A program made the position numbers and the translations under genes. A stretch of DNA of 64,000 bases from an uncultured Dysgonomonas sp. (GTDB taxonomy: Bacteria > Bacteroidota > Bacteroidia > Bacteroidales > Dysgonomonadaceae). Under the pieces are notes generated by a model. It saw only the letters and a program-made list of their open reading frames with translations, made no database searches and had not been told where the DNA came from. Location of the stretch: contig NZ_CAKUOF010000004.1 in the NCBI RefSeq assembly GCF_934668725.1, positions 124,001-188,000 of the forward strand. Reading direction: 5' to 3'. Below, one piece after another: positions 15,093 through 24,689 of this stretch (its first letter is position 1; the number at the start of each line of letters is the position of its first letter).

Positions 15093-17927
15093 ATGGATCA
15101 CAAAGTTGAAGAGACCGAATTAATATCAGTATACGGAGCGCGTGTACATAATCTAAAAAACATTGATGTTGATATTCCCCGTAACTCACTGGTTGTTATT
15201 ACCGGGTTGAGTGGTAGCGGAAAATCTTCTTTAGCATTCGATACAATATTTGCAGAAGGGCAACGACGCTATATCGAAACATTTTCGGCATATGCCCGAA
15301 ATTTTCTCGGAGGTATGGAGCGTCCAGATGTAGATAAGATAACAGGATTAAGTCCTGTTATTTCGATTGAACAGAAAACGACTAATCGTAACCCTCGTTC
15401 TACGGTGGGTACTACCACCGAAATATATGACTTCCTGCGATTATTGTATGCAAGAGCAGGAGATGCTTATTCGTATTTAACCGGAGAGAAGATGGTTAAG
15501 TATACCGAAGAGCAGATACTCGAACTTATTTTGACCCGTTATTTGGGTAAAAAAATATATATACTGGCACCTGTTGTACGTAATCGTAAGGGACACTATA
15601 AAGAACTTTTCGAACAGATAAGAAAAAAAGGTTATCTGAATGTGCGTATCGATGGTGAAATTCGTGAAATTCTTCCCGGAATGCGTGTTGATCGATATAA
15701 GAACCACAGTATAGAGATTCTAGTCGATAAGATGGCTGTATCTAATAAATTCAGCGATCAGTTGAAAAATAGTGTTCGGGTAGGTATGAAACAAGGTGAT
15801 GGACTGATTATGATTCAGGATGTTGAGTCGGGAGAAGTACGTCATTACAGTAGCCAGTTAATGTGCCCCAGTTCGGGTTTGTCATACGGTGAACCTGCTC
15901 CTCATAATTTTTCATTTAATTCGCCATTCGGAGCCTGCCCTAAATGTAAAGGTTTGGGTGTTGTCAATCAGATCGATATGGATAAGATTGTACCAAAGCC
16001 CGAGCAAAGCATACATGCCGGAGGTATAGCACCTCTGGGTAAATATAAGAACTCGCTGTTCTTTTGGCAGATTGAAGCTATTTGTGAAAAATATGGAGTG
16101 ACTATAAAAACTCCGATTAAAAATATTCCTGAAGAAGCTCTGGATGAAATAATGTTTGGAACTGATGAGAAACTCGAAATAAAAAACGAGACTCTAGGGG
16201 GGTCTACATATAGTGTAACTTTCGAAGGTGTTGCAAAATATATCAACATGCAACAGGAGAGCGAAGCATCAGCTACAGCTCAGAAGTGGGCAAATCAGTT
16301 TATAACAACCCGAACTTGCCCCGACTGTAAAGGTCAACGGCTTAATATTGAGGCATTGCATTATAAGATCAATGATAAGAATATTGCAGAATTATCTGTT
16401 ATGGATATTCAAGAGCTTTATGATTGGGTACAAACTATGGACGAGCATATCTCCGAAAAGCAAAGACATATTGCTGCAGAGGTAAAAAAAGAGATTCTTT
16501 CGCGTTTAACTTTCCTTCTCGATGTCGGATTAAGTTACTTGTCACTCAATAGGGCTTCTGCATCTTTATCGGGTGGCGAGAGTCAGCGTATCCGCTTAGC
16601 TACTCAAATTGGTTCTCAGCTTGTTAATGTTCTTTACATTCTGGATGAGCCGAGTATAGGTCTTCATCAACGCGATAATGTGAGATTAATCAAATCTCTG
16701 AAAAAACTGAGGGACTCAGGAAATTCAGTCGTCGTTGTTGAACATGATAAGGATATGATGCTTGAGGCTGATTACGTGATTGATATGGGGCCGTTTGCAG
16801 GTCGTAGGGGAGGCGAAGTAGTATTTGCCGGTACTCCCGCCGAAATGCTTAAAGCGGACACTATGACTTCCGATTACCTCAATGAACGTAAAATGATAGA
16901 AGTTCCTAAAAAAAGAAGAAAAGGGAACGGGCATTTTATTGAACTGAAAGGAGCAACAGGTAATAACCTGAAATCTGTGGATATAAAGATTCCTTTAGGT
17001 ACTCTTACATGTGTTACAGGTGTATCGGGAAGCGGTAAGTCAAGTCTTCTTAACGGAACTTTATTGCCTATATTGAGCCAGCATTTTTATCGGTCGTTAA
17101 CCGACCCACTCCCATATAAGTCTTTTAAAGGGATAGAATTTGTTGATAAGGTGATTAGTGTAGATCAATCGCCAATTGGACGAACTCCCCGTTCCAATCC
17201 TGCAACATATACAGGAATATTTTCGGATATCAGAAATTTATTTGTAAGTCTACCTGAAGCCAAAATCAGGGGCTATAAGCCTGGTAGATTTTCCTTTAAC
17301 ATCAAAGGTGGACGTTGTGAGACATGCGGAGGCAACGGTTACAAGACAATTGAAATGAACTTCTTGCCCGATGTATTTGTTCCATGTGAGGATTGTCATG
17401 GTAAACGTTACAATAGAGAAACTCTTGAAGTAAGATTTAAAGGGAAATCTATAGCCGATGTTTTAGATATGACGATTAATGCGGCAGTTGAGTTCTTTGA
17501 AAATACTCCTAATATCTTACATAAGATTAAAGTGCTTCAGGATGTAGGGTTGGGGTATATTAAATTGGGTCAGCCTTCTACAACACTTTCCGGAGGAGAA
17601 TCGCAACGAGTGAAACTGGCTACGGAATTAGCCCGAACAGATACAGGTAATACTATCTATATTTTAGATGAGCCTACTACAGGACTTCATTTTGAAGATA
17701 TACGGGTTCTGTTAAATGTTCTGAATCAATTGGTTGATAGAGGAAACACTGTTATTGTTATAGAACATAATCTTGATATAATTAAATGTGCTGACTACAT
17801 TATTGATATGGGACCTGAAGGCGGATCTGGAGGAGGAATCCTGATGATGCAGGGTACACCTGAAGAATTAGTGAAGAAAAACGTAGGAATTACTGCGAAT
17901 TTCCTTAAAATAGAGTTAAAAATATGA
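15093..17927 (+). CDS. uvrA: excinuclease ABC subunit A
   Basis: DNA damage recognition ATPase of nucleotide excision repair, 944 aa. Two ABC modules are present: Walker A GLSGSGKSS (about 35) and GVSGSGKSS (about 645), signature LSGGESQR twice, and ILDEP twice. Zinc-binding pairs are CPKCKG, CPDCKG, and the C-terminal CETCGG with CEDCHGKRY. The Cys pairs of the first module and insertion domain look complete, so it reads as a functional canonical UvrA rather than a reduced UvrA2. Confidence 0.96.
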   Translation: MDHKVEETELISVYGARVHNLKNIDVDIPRNSLVVITGLSGSGKSSLAFDTIFAEGQRRYIETFSAYARNFLGGMERPDVDKITGLSPVISIEQKTTNRNPRSTVGTTTEIYDFLRLLYARAGDAYSYLTGEKMVKYTEEQILELILTRYLGKKIYILAPVVRNRKGHYKELFEQIRKKGYLNVRIDGEIREILPGMRVDRYKNHSIEILVDKMAVSNKFSDQLKNSVRVGMKQGDGLIMIQDVESGEVRHYSSQLMCPSSGLSYGEPAPHNFSFNSPFGACPKCKGLGVVNQIDMDKIVPKPEQSIHAGGIAPLGKYKNSLFFWQIEAICEKYGVTIKTPIKNIPEEALDEIMFGTDEKLEIKNETLGGSTYSVTFEGVAKYINMQQESEASATAQKWANQFITTRTCPDCKGQRLNIEALHYKINDKNIAELSVMDIQELYDWVQTMDEHISEKQRHIAAEVKKEILSRLTFLLDVGLSYLSLNRASASLSGGESQRIRLATQIGSQLVNVLYILDEPSIGLHQRDNVRLIKSLKKLRDSGNSVVVVEHDKDMMLEADYVIDMGPFAGRRGGEVVFAGTPAEMLKADTMTSDYLNERKMIEVPKKRRKGNGHFIELKGATGNNLKSVDIKIPLGTLTCVTGVSGSGKSSLLNGTLLPILSQHFYRSLTDPLPYKSFKGIEFVDKVISVDQSPIGRTPRSNPATYTGIFSDIRNLFVSLPEAKIRGYKPGRFSFNIKGGRCETCGGNGYKTIEMNFLPDVFVPCEDCHGKRYNRETLEVRFKGKSIADVLDMTINAAVEFFENTPNILHKIKVLQDVGLGYIKLGQPSTTLSGGESQRVKLATELARTDTGNTIYILDEPTTGLHFEDIRVLLNVLNQLVDRGNTVIVIEHNLDIIKCADYIIDMGPEGGSGGGILMMQGTPEELVKKNVGITANFLKIELKI

Positions 17928-17967
17928 AAAAATGAGATTTTCGTTAGATAAATAACAAAAAACAGTA

Positions 17968-17975
17968 TAAATTTG
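17968..17975 (+). promoter_or_regulatory. putative -7 promoter box of tpx
   Basis: TAAATTTG matches TAnnTTTG. A TTAG, 20 bases upstream, could serve as a poor -33 box. The leader would be about 32 bases. Confidence 0.5.
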
Positions 17976-18014
17976 CTCTTGTAATTAGAGAGCATCAAAT
18001 TAAAACAATAAGCT

Positions 18015-18515
18015 ATGGCAAAAATAAGTTTTAAAGGTGGTGAAGTGAACACAATAGGTAATTTACCTCAAGTTGGAACTCAAGCTCCTAATTTTAAATT
18101 AGTAAACGGTCAGTTATCGGAAGTGTCTCTTGCTGACTATAAAGGGAAAACAGTAGTTTTAAATATTTTCCCAAGTTTAGATACTGGTGTATGTGCTGCT
18201 TCTGTTAGAAAATTCAATCAGGAGGCTGTTAAATTAAACAACACAGTTGTTTTGGCAGTATCAGCAGACCTACCTTTTGCGGCAGGAAGATTTTGTACAG
18301 CAGAAGGAATTGAAAATGTAACTCCGGTATCAGTTTTTAGAAGTCCGGAATTTGGAAAAGATTATGGCGTGTTGATGACAGACGGACCACTTAAAGGCCT
18401 TTTAGCCCGTGCAGTGGTGATCATCGACCCTAAAGGAAATATATCGTACATTGAGTTGGTTCCTGAGATTACGCAAGAGCCTAATTATCAGACCGCAATC
18501 AACTCTATTGTGTAG
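18015..18515 (+). CDS. tpx: thiol peroxidase (atypical 2-Cys peroxiredoxin)
   Basis: Reduces peroxides using thioredoxin, 166 aa. The peroxidatic Cys is C60 in LDTGVCAASVRKF, and the resolving Cys is C94 in GRFCTAEGIENV, spaced as in E. coli Tpx. The family usually has TPVC or TxVC here; the threonine is kept. It is a single-gene unit with its own promoter and terminator. The ahpCF pair at 34986 provides a second peroxidase system in the window. Confidence 0.93.
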   Translation: MAKISFKGGEVNTIGNLPQVGTQAPNFKLVNGQLSEVSLADYKGKTVVLNIFPSLDTGVCAASVRKFNQEAVKLNNTVVLAVSADLPFAAGRFCTAEGIENVTPVSVFRSPEFGKDYGVLMTDGPLKGLLARAVVIIDPKGNISYIELVPEITQEPNYQTAINSIV

Positions 18516-18540
18516 TTTTGTAAAGTTTGTGTTAAGAAGG

Positions 18541-18577
18541 AGAGTCTGCGAAGTGATTTCGCGGACTTTCTATTTTT
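18541..18577 (+). terminator. intrinsic terminator of tpx
   Basis: An imperfect stem (AGTCTGCGAA with TTCGCGGACTT, short GTGA loop) followed by TCTATTTTT, 26 bases past the tpx stop. Confidence 0.7.
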
Positions 18578-18736
18578 ATAACACTTACTTTCTTTTTATA
18601 TTGACTAATATAAACTACAAATCACACTTTTTTCATTAACTTCGTTTTTATATCAAAATCTGTTGTTTTGATATAATCTTTATACTCTAAAGCATTCAAT
18701 TTGTAAAATAATCTATCTAGAATCTATATTGGCATT

Positions 18737-21016
18737 ATGAGAAAAGTTACCAAAGAAGCAGCCTTGCTTTATCACTCGAAGGGTAAACCCGGAAAAATAG
18801 AAGTGGTTCCAACCAAGCCCTATAGTACTCAAACCGATTTGGCATTAGCCTATTCGCCGGGTGTGGCAGAGCCTTGTCTCGAAATCGAAAAAGACCCCGA
18901 AACGGCTTACGATTATACTATTAAAGGCAATTTAGTCGCTGTAATATCTAATGGAACGGCTGTGCTCGGACTTGGAGATATTGGTGCTTTATCAGGAAAG
19001 CCAGTGATGGAGGGAAAGGGATTGCTTTTCAAAATATTTGCAGGTATAGATGTTTTCGATATAGAAGTTGACGAAAAAGATCCCGATAAATTTATACAAA
19101 CAGTAAAAGCTATTTCTCCAACCTTTGGAGGAATTAATCTCGAAGACATAAAAGCTCCCGAATGCTTTGAAATAGAACGACGCTTAAAAGAGGAACTTGA
19201 TATTCCCGTAATGCATGACGACCAACATGGTACAGCTATTATTTCTTCAGCAGCTTTGTTGAACGCATTGGAAATTGCCGGAAAGAAGATAGAAGATATT
19301 CAGCTGGTTGTTAGTGGTGCAGGGGCATCTGCGGTTGCCTGTACTAAACTATATATGAGTTTAGGCGTACGTAAAGAGAATATTGTGATGTGTGACAGCA
19401 AAGGGGTTATATCATCTAAAAGAACGAATCTGGATGAACAGAAGAAGTTTTTTGCAACGGACAGAGATATTTCGACCATAACGGAAGCTATGAAAGGGGC
19501 TGATGTTTTTCTTGGACTTTCAAAAGCAGGAGTTGTAACAGCTGATATGCTGAAATCGATGAATGACAATCCAATTGTATTTGCTTTGGCTAATCCTGAT
19601 CCCGAGATTGCTTATGATGATGCAATTGAGGCAAGGGCAGACGTGATTTTTGCAACCGGACGGTCTGATTATCCTAATCAGGTAAATAATGTATTAGGGT
19701 TCCCTTATATATTCAGAGGAGCTTTGGATGTAAGAGCCAAAGGTATAAATGAAGAAATGAAGTTGGCAGCTGTAAAAGCATTGGCTAATTTGGCAAAAGA
19801 ATCGGTTCCCGATGTAGTAAATGCTGCTTATGGGCTTCAACGTACTGTATTCGGGCGGGATTATTTTATCCCTAAGCCCTTAGATCCAAGATTGCTAACG
19901 GCGGTATCTATTGCGGTAGCCAAGGCTGCTATTGACTCGGGTGTTGCACGTAAGCCTATTGACGATTGGTCTGCTTATGAAAATAGGCTAACCGAGATGA
20001 TGGGATACAGCAATAAGCTGGTAAGGCAGTTAACCAATTTGGCTAAACAGCATCCTAAACGAATAGTGTTCTGTGAAGGTAACCACATCAATATGATAAA
20101 GGCGGCTGTAATCACTAAGAATGAAGAAATATGTTTTCCGATTCTTATCGGAAACCCGGAACGTATACAGCGAATTGCTCAAGAAAATAACTTAAATTTA
20201 GAAGGTATTGAGATTATAAATCATAGAGCTTTGTCTGAAGATGCCCGTCGTGACAAATATGCCCGTTTACTATCCGGAAAAAGACAAAGACAAGGTATCA
20301 CCTATGTTGAAGCTTTTGAGAAAATGAACGATCGTAATTACTTTGGTATGATGATGGTAGAAACGGGTGAGGCCGACTCTTTGATTACAGGAGTATACAG
20401 TCATTATCAGGAATTTGCTCAAAAAGCGATAGAGGTGATAGGGTTACGTCCCGATACAAAACATTTTGCGGCAATGCATATTCTTCAAACCAAGAAGGGC
20501 ACATTTTTTATAGCAGATACACTTATAAACAGATGGCCTAATACAGACGCTTTGGTTGATATTGCGAAGTTAACCCATAATGCTGTGAAGTTTTTCAATA
20601 CCGACCCAGTTATGGCAATGTTGTCGTTTTCAAACTTTGGAGCAGAAAAAGATGGTAGCCCTTACAGCATATCTCAGGCTGTAGATTATCTGCACAAGAA
20701 TAATCCGGAAATATTGATCGATGGTGAGATGCAAGTTAATTTTGCATTGAATAAAGAATTGCGGGATACTACCTTTCCATTCAATACATTGAAAGATAAA
20801 GATGTAAATACATTAATTTTTCCCAATTTAAGTTCAGCCAATGTCGTAAGCCGGTTACTGGTTGATCTGGGGATATCGGGTGAAACTATCGGACCAATCC
20901 AAATGGGACTGAACAAACCTGTGCATTTTACAGATATAGAGAGCTCTGTACGAGATATTATAAATTTGACTACTGTAGCTGTTATTGATGCTATTGTATA
21001 TGAAACTAAAAAGTAA
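18737..21016 (+). CDS. maeB: NADP-dependent malic enzyme with phosphotransacetylase-like domain
   Basis: Decarboxylates malate to pyruvate with NADPH formation, 759 aa, the usual size for the fused MaeB type. The N-terminal malic domain contains SPGVAEPC and VMHDDQHGTA, and the nucleotide-binding region contains VVSGAGASA. The C-terminal PTA-like domain (about 430-759) is regulatory in known homologues rather than a working phosphotransacetylase. The intergenic region before it is 221 bases and contains the tpx terminator. The next gene, a small lipoprotein, starts three bases after the stop. Confidence 0.95.
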   Translation: MRKVTKEAALLYHSKGKPGKIEVVPTKPYSTQTDLALAYSPGVAEPCLEIEKDPETAYDYTIKGNLVAVISNGTAVLGLGDIGALSGKPVMEGKGLLFKIFAGIDVFDIEVDEKDPDKFIQTVKAISPTFGGINLEDIKAPECFEIERRLKEELDIPVMHDDQHGTAIISSAALLNALEIAGKKIEDIQLVVSGAGASAVACTKLYMSLGVRKENIVMCDSKGVISSKRTNLDEQKKFFATDRDISTITEAMKGADVFLGLSKAGVVTADMLKSMNDNPIVFALANPDPEIAYDDAIEARADVIFATGRSDYPNQVNNVLGFPYIFRGALDVRAKGINEEMKLAAVKALANLAKESVPDVVNAAYGLQRTVFGRDYFIPKPLDPRLLTAVSIAVAKAAIDSGVARKPIDDWSAYENRLTEMMGYSNKLVRQLTNLAKQHPKRIVFCEGNHINMIKAAVITKNEEICFPILIGNPERIQRIAQENNLNLEGIEIINHRALSEDARRDKYARLLSGKRQRQGITYVEAFEKMNDRNYFGMMMVETGEADSLITGVYSHYQEFAQKAIEVIGLRPDTKHFAAMHILQTKKGTFFIADTLINRWPNTDALVDIAKLTHNAVKFFNTDPVMAMLSFSNFGAEKDGSPYSISQAVDYLHKNNPEILIDGEMQVNFALNKELRDTTFPFNTLKDKDVNTLIFPNLSSANVVSRLLVDLGISGETIGPIQMGLNKPVHFTDIESSVRDIINLTTVAVIDAIVYETKK

Positions 21017-21019
21017 ATT

Positions 21020-21364
21020 ATGAAAAAATTACTAGTGTTGTTATTGATCTCTGTTGCACTTGTATCATGTGATACCAATTCGCCAAAGGAAACAGCCCGA
21101 AAATTTACAGAGAGTATGGCTAAAGGAGATATGGTAGAAGCCAAAAAGTATATGACACCCGGAACGGCATCACTGCTAGATATGGCGATGAAAATGTCAA
21201 ACGATTCTATTCCTAAATACCCTGACTTTAAATTCGACATGATAAAAGACTCAATTGTTGGAGATACAGCAGCATGGGTTACTTACATTTCTCCTATGGG
21301 AAATCAAGAGGAATTAAGTTTGGTAAAACAGGATGGGCAATGGAAAGTTACTATGGGTAAATAA
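21020..21364 (+). CDS. small lipoprotein, DUF4878-like
   Basis: A 114-aa protein with a lipoprotein signal (LLLISVALVSC, lipid-bearing Cys near residue 17) and a compact domain like the NTF2-fold DUF4878 family (KETARKFTESMAKGDMVEA near the start, QDGQWKVTMGK at the end). It starts three bases after maeB and is probably co-transcribed. The function is unknown; such proteins are often envelope lipoproteins. Confidence 0.8.
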   Translation: MKKLLVLLLISVALVSCDTNSPKETARKFTESMAKGDMVEAKKYMTPGTASLLDMAMKMSNDSIPKYPDFKFDMIKDSIVGDTAAWVTYISPMGNQEELSLVKQDGQWKVTMGK

Positions 21365-21408
21365 GTCCACAAATTTTTATCCCCTTAGTAACTATAAGTA
21401 CAACATAG

Positions 21409-21999
21409 TTGGATACAGTTAAGATCTTTTTATTAAGCCTCTTTCTTATGTTGGTGAGTTGTCATAATAATGAAAGCTCATCTTCCGGTGAATGGGATTT
21501 AAAAAAAATCCGGAATGGAGATATTATATACCGTCATGGAAATGGATTTTTCTCTGATTATTTTAGAAAATCATCAAACAGAGAACAATTATATTCCCAT
21601 GGTGGTATTATAACTATAGATAACAACAATGTATACGTCATACACTCCGAAGCTAGTGAACTTACAGGAATAGGAGGAGTCAGAAAAGAGTCGTTAAATG
21701 CTTTTCTTAAGGATATATCCACTTGGGCGGTTTACAGATTAGATACAATTCAAGCAGTTCGCGATTCTATTGTTTATGTTGCCACCCAATATTTAAATAA
21801 AGAAACACCTTTCGATCTTGATTTTGATAATACTTCAGATAATAAAGTCTATTGTACAGAGTTGATAGCTCTTTCTATAAATAAATCAACCCATCGCAAT
21901 TTGATAAAAGCGACGGGTAGTATTCGAAATAAGCCTTACTTTGCTATTGATGATACTTATTTGATAAAAGAAATGAAACCGGTCATCAGAAAACCTTAA
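21409..21999 (+). CDS. YiiX/YebB-like permuted NlpC/P60 lipoprotein
   Basis: A 196-aa predicted lipoprotein (FLLSLFLMLVSC) with a permuted papain-like fold. The His is in YSHGGIIT and the Cys in VYCTELIALS, separated by about 90 residues as in the YiiX family. It may be an amidase or peptidase acting on the envelope. The start is TTG at 21409: an in-frame TAG immediately precedes it, and the only nearby ATG (21448) would cut the signal peptide. Its last four bases overlap the convergent dgt gene. Confidence 0.75.
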   Translation: MDTVKIFLLSLFLMLVSCHNNESSSSGEWDLKKIRNGDIIYRHGNGFFSDYFRKSSNREQLYSHGGIITIDNNNVYVIHSEASELTGIGGVRKESLNAFLKDISTWAVYRLDTIQAVRDSIVYVATQYLNKETPFDLDFDNTSDNKVYCTELIALSINKSTHRNLIKATGSIRNKPYFAIDDTYLIKEMKPVIRKP

Positions 22000-23324
22000 A
22001 CCGCAGGCAGGCTCATACCCGTGATCTTCCGATATAAATCCAATGCATAAATGTCGGTCATTCCCGATATATAATCCAATATAGCTAATACACGCGTATA
22101 AAGAGAAGGATCTAGCACTTCATACTGTTCGGGAACCCTTGTTAATAAAAGCTGCGAATATGCTTTGTCGGGATTACGTATAGCTTCCATGAAAGTATCC
22201 AACAGCAGCCCAATGATGCGGTGTCCAGCAAGTTCGATATCCAGAACATCTTTAGCTTTGTATATGTATTTAACGCTGTAATCGGTGCAAACCTTATAAG
22301 CATTGCTCGAAAGTTCAGGAATATGTTTGATTAGAGGACTGTTAAAAGTCCCATTTAGTATATCTTCTTCGTGATCTATAAATACTTGTGCGCACTCATT
22401 AACCAGTAGGCCGATTACACTTGATCGTAGATATGCCAATTGCTCATTTACATCATTTACAAGCAACATGGTTCTTCTCATTTTCTCTTGTTTTTCGGGA
22501 GGGAAAAAGTTTATGAAAAGATCAATGGTTCTTTCAGTAGTCAGAATATGTAATTTATGAGCATCCTCAATGTCCATTATCTTATAACAGATATCATCGG
22601 CAGCTTCCACAAGATATACAAGCGGATAGCGAGCCAGTTTAAGAGGCTGTTCCTGTAACTTAGGTATTCCTAGTTCATCTGCTATTTTTATAACATCAGG
22701 CTCTTCGGCTTGAAAGAATCCGAATTTACCTTTACCATGTGCCAGTTCCGATGAGAAAGGATATTTAATGATAGAAGCCAACATAGAGTAGGTCATGGCA
22801 AAACCGCCCTTCCTGCGTCCTATGAATTGATGTGTAAGCAAGCGGATTGAGTTTGCATTACCATCGAAGTTGATGAAATCTTCCCATCGTCCGTCACCTT
22901 TTACGATATCGTGATAAAGAGGTTGTCCCTTGCCTTCGGAAAAATAAGTGGCAATGGCTTTTTCGCCCGAATGCCCGAATGGAGGATTACCTAAATCGTG
23001 AGCTAAACAAGCTGCGGCAACAATAGAGCCTATTTCCTCGAATGCAGCAGGAGAGTCGGGGTATTTGTTACGCAAGGCTTTTGATACGATCAAACTGATT
23101 GAACGTCCTACGGAAGAAACTTCTAAGCTGTGAGTTAATCGGTTGTGTACGAATACACTACCCGGAAGGGGAAATACCTGTGTTTTGTTTTGAAGTCTGC
23201 GGAAAGGAGATGAAAAGATGAGGCGATCATAATCTCTTTGAAAATCGGATCGGTCATGTTGTCTTTCATCGTGAAATTCTTCCATTCCAAAACGTTTAGA
23301 CGATAGTAGTTTTTGCCATTCCAT
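21996..23324 (-). CDS. dgt: deoxyguanosinetriphosphate triphosphohydrolase-like protein
   Basis: HD-domain dNTPase releasing tripolyphosphate from dGTP or related dNTPs, 442 aa. The HD residues are in NRLTHSLEVSS and ACLAHDLGNPPFGHSGE, with a later Asp in LVEAADDICY. Length fits the dGTPase family. Related enzymes affect dNTP pools and phage defence, but nothing local points to defence. It is convergent with the upstream lipoprotein gene (four-base overlap). Confidence 0.92.
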   Translation of the reverse strand: MEWQKLLSSKRFGMEEFHDERQHDRSDFQRDYDRLIFSSPFRRLQNKTQVFPLPGSVFVHNRLTHSLEVSSVGRSISLIVSKALRNKYPDSPAAFEEIGSIVAAACLAHDLGNPPFGHSGEKAIATYFSEGKGQPLYHDIVKGDGRWEDFINFDGNANSIRLLTHQFIGRRKGGFAMTYSMLASIIKYPFSSELAHGKGKFGFFQAEEPDVIKIADELGIPKLQEQPLKLARYPLVYLVEAADDICYKIMDIEDAHKLHILTTERTIDLFINFFPPEKQEKMRRTMLLVNDVNEQLAYLRSSVIGLLVNECAQVFIDHEEDILNGTFNSPLIKHIPELSSNAYKVCTDYSVKYIYKAKDVLDIELAGHRIIGLLLDTFMEAIRNPDKAYSQLLLTRVPEQYEVLDPSLYTRVLAILDYISGMTDIYALDLYRKITGMSLPAV

Positions 23325-23393
23325 ATTTTAAGTAAATGAAGCGTTAAATGATATTTACTTGCTAAAGTAATAAAAAGGACTGATACCTAAAGA

Positions 23394-23423
23394 TAAACGA
23401 GACTATTATAATAGTCTCGTTTA
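23394..23423 (-). terminator. 30-bp perfect palindrome, probable terminator of the flavodiiron gene
   Basis: TAAACGAGACTATTA followed directly by its exact reverse complement. It lies about 50 bases past the flavodiiron stop and is followed on the minus strand by TCTTT. Being symmetrical, it could also work on the plus strand. Confidence 0.55.
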
Positions 23424-23471
23424 TGAAGATATCGTTGCTTTTGTAAGAGCAAATCATTATAGTCCTATGGC

Positions 23472-24674
23472 TTATCTGTCTTGGATAAGTCTGTCGGCCA
23501 TAGTCTTACCCAGTGCTACGCATGCGTTGTAGGTATCTATGCTCATAGATTGTTTCATTTCTACAGGAGTGCCTATAATTTCGAAATTGGTACTTTCGGC
23601 GAATTGGGCGATGCGTTTAAGCGCTGCTCCTGCCCATGTATATGAACCGAAATAGCTGAAATATCTGTTTTTCATATCTCTTTCTTCTATTTTTGCAAGA
23701 AGAGTAGCTACCTCAGGAAACAATTTATTGTTATAAGTAGGCGATCCGATAATAAGACCTTTGTACTTAAATATATCACGGATAATATATGAGTGCGAGC
23801 GTTTTGATGTATTATGAAGTATAATTTCTTTAATACCTTGTTGAGCCAACTCTAAAGCTATTGTTTCAGCCATTTGCTCGGTATTTCCGTACATACTTCC
23901 GTATGCAATAACCACTCCTTCGTCACCTTGATATTTACTTAATTTGTCATAGATCGAGATCACTTTATTAATTTGCTCCGGAATAGTCCAGATAGGACCA
24001 TGTGTCGAGCAAATATAATTGATTTCGAGGTGGCTTAGTTTTTGTAATGCTTTTTGAACGGGAGAACCGAACTTGCCTACCACATTTGAATAGTAGCGTA
24101 CCATTTCGTCGTAGTAACGCTCGGGATGTAATTGTTTGTCGGTTATACCACCATCAAGTGTTCCGAATGTACCGAATGCGTCTCCCGAGAAAATCATTTT
24201 TTCGGTTGTTTCATAAGTCATCATCGTTTCGGGCCAATGTACCATAGGAGTCAGATAAAACACCAGATTGTGTTTACCTAAGCTCAGTTCTTGTCCATCT
24301 TCAATGATCATTACTCCATCGGTAATACCATAAAACCCGCTTACCATATCGGCAGTTCTTTTATTACCGACGATTTGAATATTAGGGTATTTGGTTTTAA
24401 GTAATCTTAGAGAACCCGAATGATCGGGCTCCATGTGGTTAATCACAAGATAGTCTAATGATTTTCCGTCTAATGCTGTTTCTAGTTTCTGTAAAAAAAT
24501 GTCGGAATAACATATATCTACAGTGTCAAATAGTGCTGTTTTTTCGTCTACAATTAAATAAGAATTATACGAAACTCCTTTAGGAAGAGGCCATAGATTT
24601 TCAAATAAAGCCTTTGTTCGGTCATTAACACCAATATAGTATAAGTCTTCTTTTATTTGAATAGGTTTTAACAT
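23472..24674 (-). CDS. fprA: flavodiiron protein (A-type flavoprotein)
   Basis: Reduces O2 to water or NO to N2O in anaerobes, 400 aa. The N-terminal metallo-beta-lactamase-like domain holds the diiron ligands: HMEPDHSGSL, an HWPETMMTYE motif, GDAFGTFG and STHGPIW. The C-terminal flavodoxin domain begins at about residue 255 with VIAYGSMYGNTEQMA (FMN loop). It starts 15 bases after lgt and is probably co-transcribed. With ahpCF and tpx it gives a substantial oxygen and peroxide defence for an anaerobe. Confidence 0.93.
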   Translation of the reverse strand: MLKPIQIKEDLYYIGVNDRTKALFENLWPLPKGVSYNSYLIVDEKTALFDTVDICYSDIFLQKLETALDGKSLDYLVINHMEPDHSGSLRLLKTKYPNIQIVGNKRTADMVSGFYGITDGVMIIEDGQELSLGKHNLVFYLTPMVHWPETMMTYETTEKMIFSGDAFGTFGTLDGGITDKQLHPERYYDEMVRYYSNVVGKFGSPVQKALQKLSHLEINYICSTHGPIWTIPEQINKVISIYDKLSKYQGDEGVVIAYGSMYGNTEQMAETIALELAQQGIKEIILHNTSKRSHSYIIRDIFKYKGLIIGSPTYNNKLFPEVATLLAKIEERDMKNRYFSYFGSYTWAGAALKRIAQFAESTNFEIIGTPVEMKQSMSIDTYNACVALGKTMADRLIQDR

Positions 24675-24689
24675 AATACAAGTAATATA

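Noticed and set aside
21996..23324. dgt as part of an anti-phage system
   Set aside because: The neighbours are housekeeping or envelope genes, with no defence island signs.
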